This document shows positions 63,660-64,000 of a DNA stretch of 64,000 nt, piece by piece. The translations under genes were made by a program, and so were the position numbers. Every line of letters begins with the position of its first letter. Position 1 is the stretch's first letter. The notes beneath the pieces are model-generated. The model made no database searches. It worked only from the letters and a program-made list of their open reading frames with translations, and was not told the DNA's origin. The DNA lies in assembly GCF_000722695.1 (NCBI RefSeq), contig NZ_JPFU01000009.1, forward strand, positions 1 through 64,000, read 5' to 3'. The DNA is from Streptococcus mitis (GTDB lineage: Bacteria; Bacillota; Bacilli; Lactobacillales; Streptococcaceae).

Positions 63660-64000
63660 AACAAAGAGCCTCTCTCTTCTTATCTGGATTCCATACGAAG
63701 CTTGCGATAAAGCTAAAGATGATAGTTAGGATAGCGAGGATAATCGCAAGGATGAGGGCAGGTATGCGAATAAACCACCAGAGTGGGTTTGGTTTTTTAT
63801 CATTATGCCATTGTTTCGTTTCTTGGTCCAAACGTTGAAATTCTGCATGGATACGATTGGCGACTGTTTCAATGCCTTCATCATTCATTTTCTTGATATC
63901 GGAGATATCGATTGGATTTCCAAAGTTCATATCAACACGCTCACGGCTAACCAAGCCTTTCAAGGTCATGGGACCTGTGTAGGTAACCGGCATGATACGG
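63649..64000 (-). CDS. PlsC-like 1-acylglycerol-3-phosphate acyltransferase, C-terminal part
   Basis: The last 116 residues or so of a reverse-strand gene that continues beyond the window. 'RIMPVTYTGPMTLKGL' and 'ERVDMNFGNPIDIS' fit the end of the PlsC acyltransferase domain of phosphatidic acid synthesis. A helical segment, an extra membrane segment ('WWFIRIPALILAIILAILTI') and a basic tail follow. The catalytic HX4D motif lies outside the window. The final residues Y-T-Q and the TGA stop come from the BOX-like repeat. Confidence 0.75.
   Translation of the reverse strand, partial: RIMPVTYTGPMTLKGLVSRERVDMNFGNPIDISDIKKMNDEGIETVANRIHAEFQRLDQETKQWHNDKKPNPLWWFIRIPALILAIILAILTIIFSFIASFVWNPDKKREALCYTQ

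Overview
The window is a low-GC Firmicute chromosome segment that looks like the Streptococcus mitis / S. pneumoniae group. Evidence for this: the dcw-type cluster pbp2b-recR-ddl-murF...ftsA-ftsZ-ylmE-sepF-ylmG-ylmH-divIVA, the psaBCA-tpx manganese locus with psaR nearby, a choline-binding cell-wall hydrolase, and several BOX-type dispersed repeats. Several accessory loci (an Amidase_3 choline-binding protein, an LPXTG protein beside a serine recombinase, a siderophore-type ABC operon and cadD) make S. mitis or a close relative somewhat more likely than a typical pneumococcus. That last point rests on memory, not on a search.

Layout. 1-1.5 kb: the end of a RelB/RelE-type toxin-antitoxin pair and a reverse-strand RpiR regulator. 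1.7-14.4 kb: peptidoglycan synthesis and division genes. 14.4-18.3 kb: ileS with its T-box leader, then gpmA. 18.4-22.2 kb: an ABC transporter with an FtsX-like permease, framed by BOX elements. 22.2-27.1 kb: a decayed accessory block with a structured-RNA-like stretch, a TprA-like regulator stopped by one nonsense codon, a PhrA-like signal peptide gene broken by a frameshift, and a lactococcin-972-type membrane protein/ABC pair without a recognisable bacteriocin gene. 27.1-32.4 kb: tpx, psaA, psaC and psaB (reverse) and divergent pepO.

32.4-37.5 kb is an island: an IS-end remnant, a small serine recombinase, two oppositely oriented core sites flanking about 100 bp that hold a candidate promoter, then a 1195-residue LPXTG surface protein and a BOX. 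37.5-49.6 kb: an MBL-fold hydrolase, the choline-binding amidase, relA-dtd, two small paralogous membrane proteins, pnuC (apparently frameshifted), psaR, a phosphoesterase, an Rrf2 regulator, a DUF2974 hydrolase and a two-component system. 49.6-55.6 kb: a decayed XRE regulator, an ABC exporter, and two near-identical DUF389 genes separated by gene fragments and a small K+ channel. 55.6-58.6 kb: thrS with its T-box, and rpsO. 58.6-59.9 kb: a cadD module bracketed by duplicated sequence, with a leader peptide and a hairpin covering the cadD ribosome site. 59.9-63.5 kb: a ferric-siderophore-type ABC operon with an esterase. The end of the window cuts into a PlsC-like acyltransferase whose stop codon lies in a BOX-like repeat.

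The most interesting candidates are the possible invertible promoter switch in front of the LPXTG gene, the parallel decay of the TprA/PhrA-like signalling pair, and the cysteine-rich leader/attenuator arrangement of cadD. No rRNA or tRNA gene and no CRISPR array was recognised.
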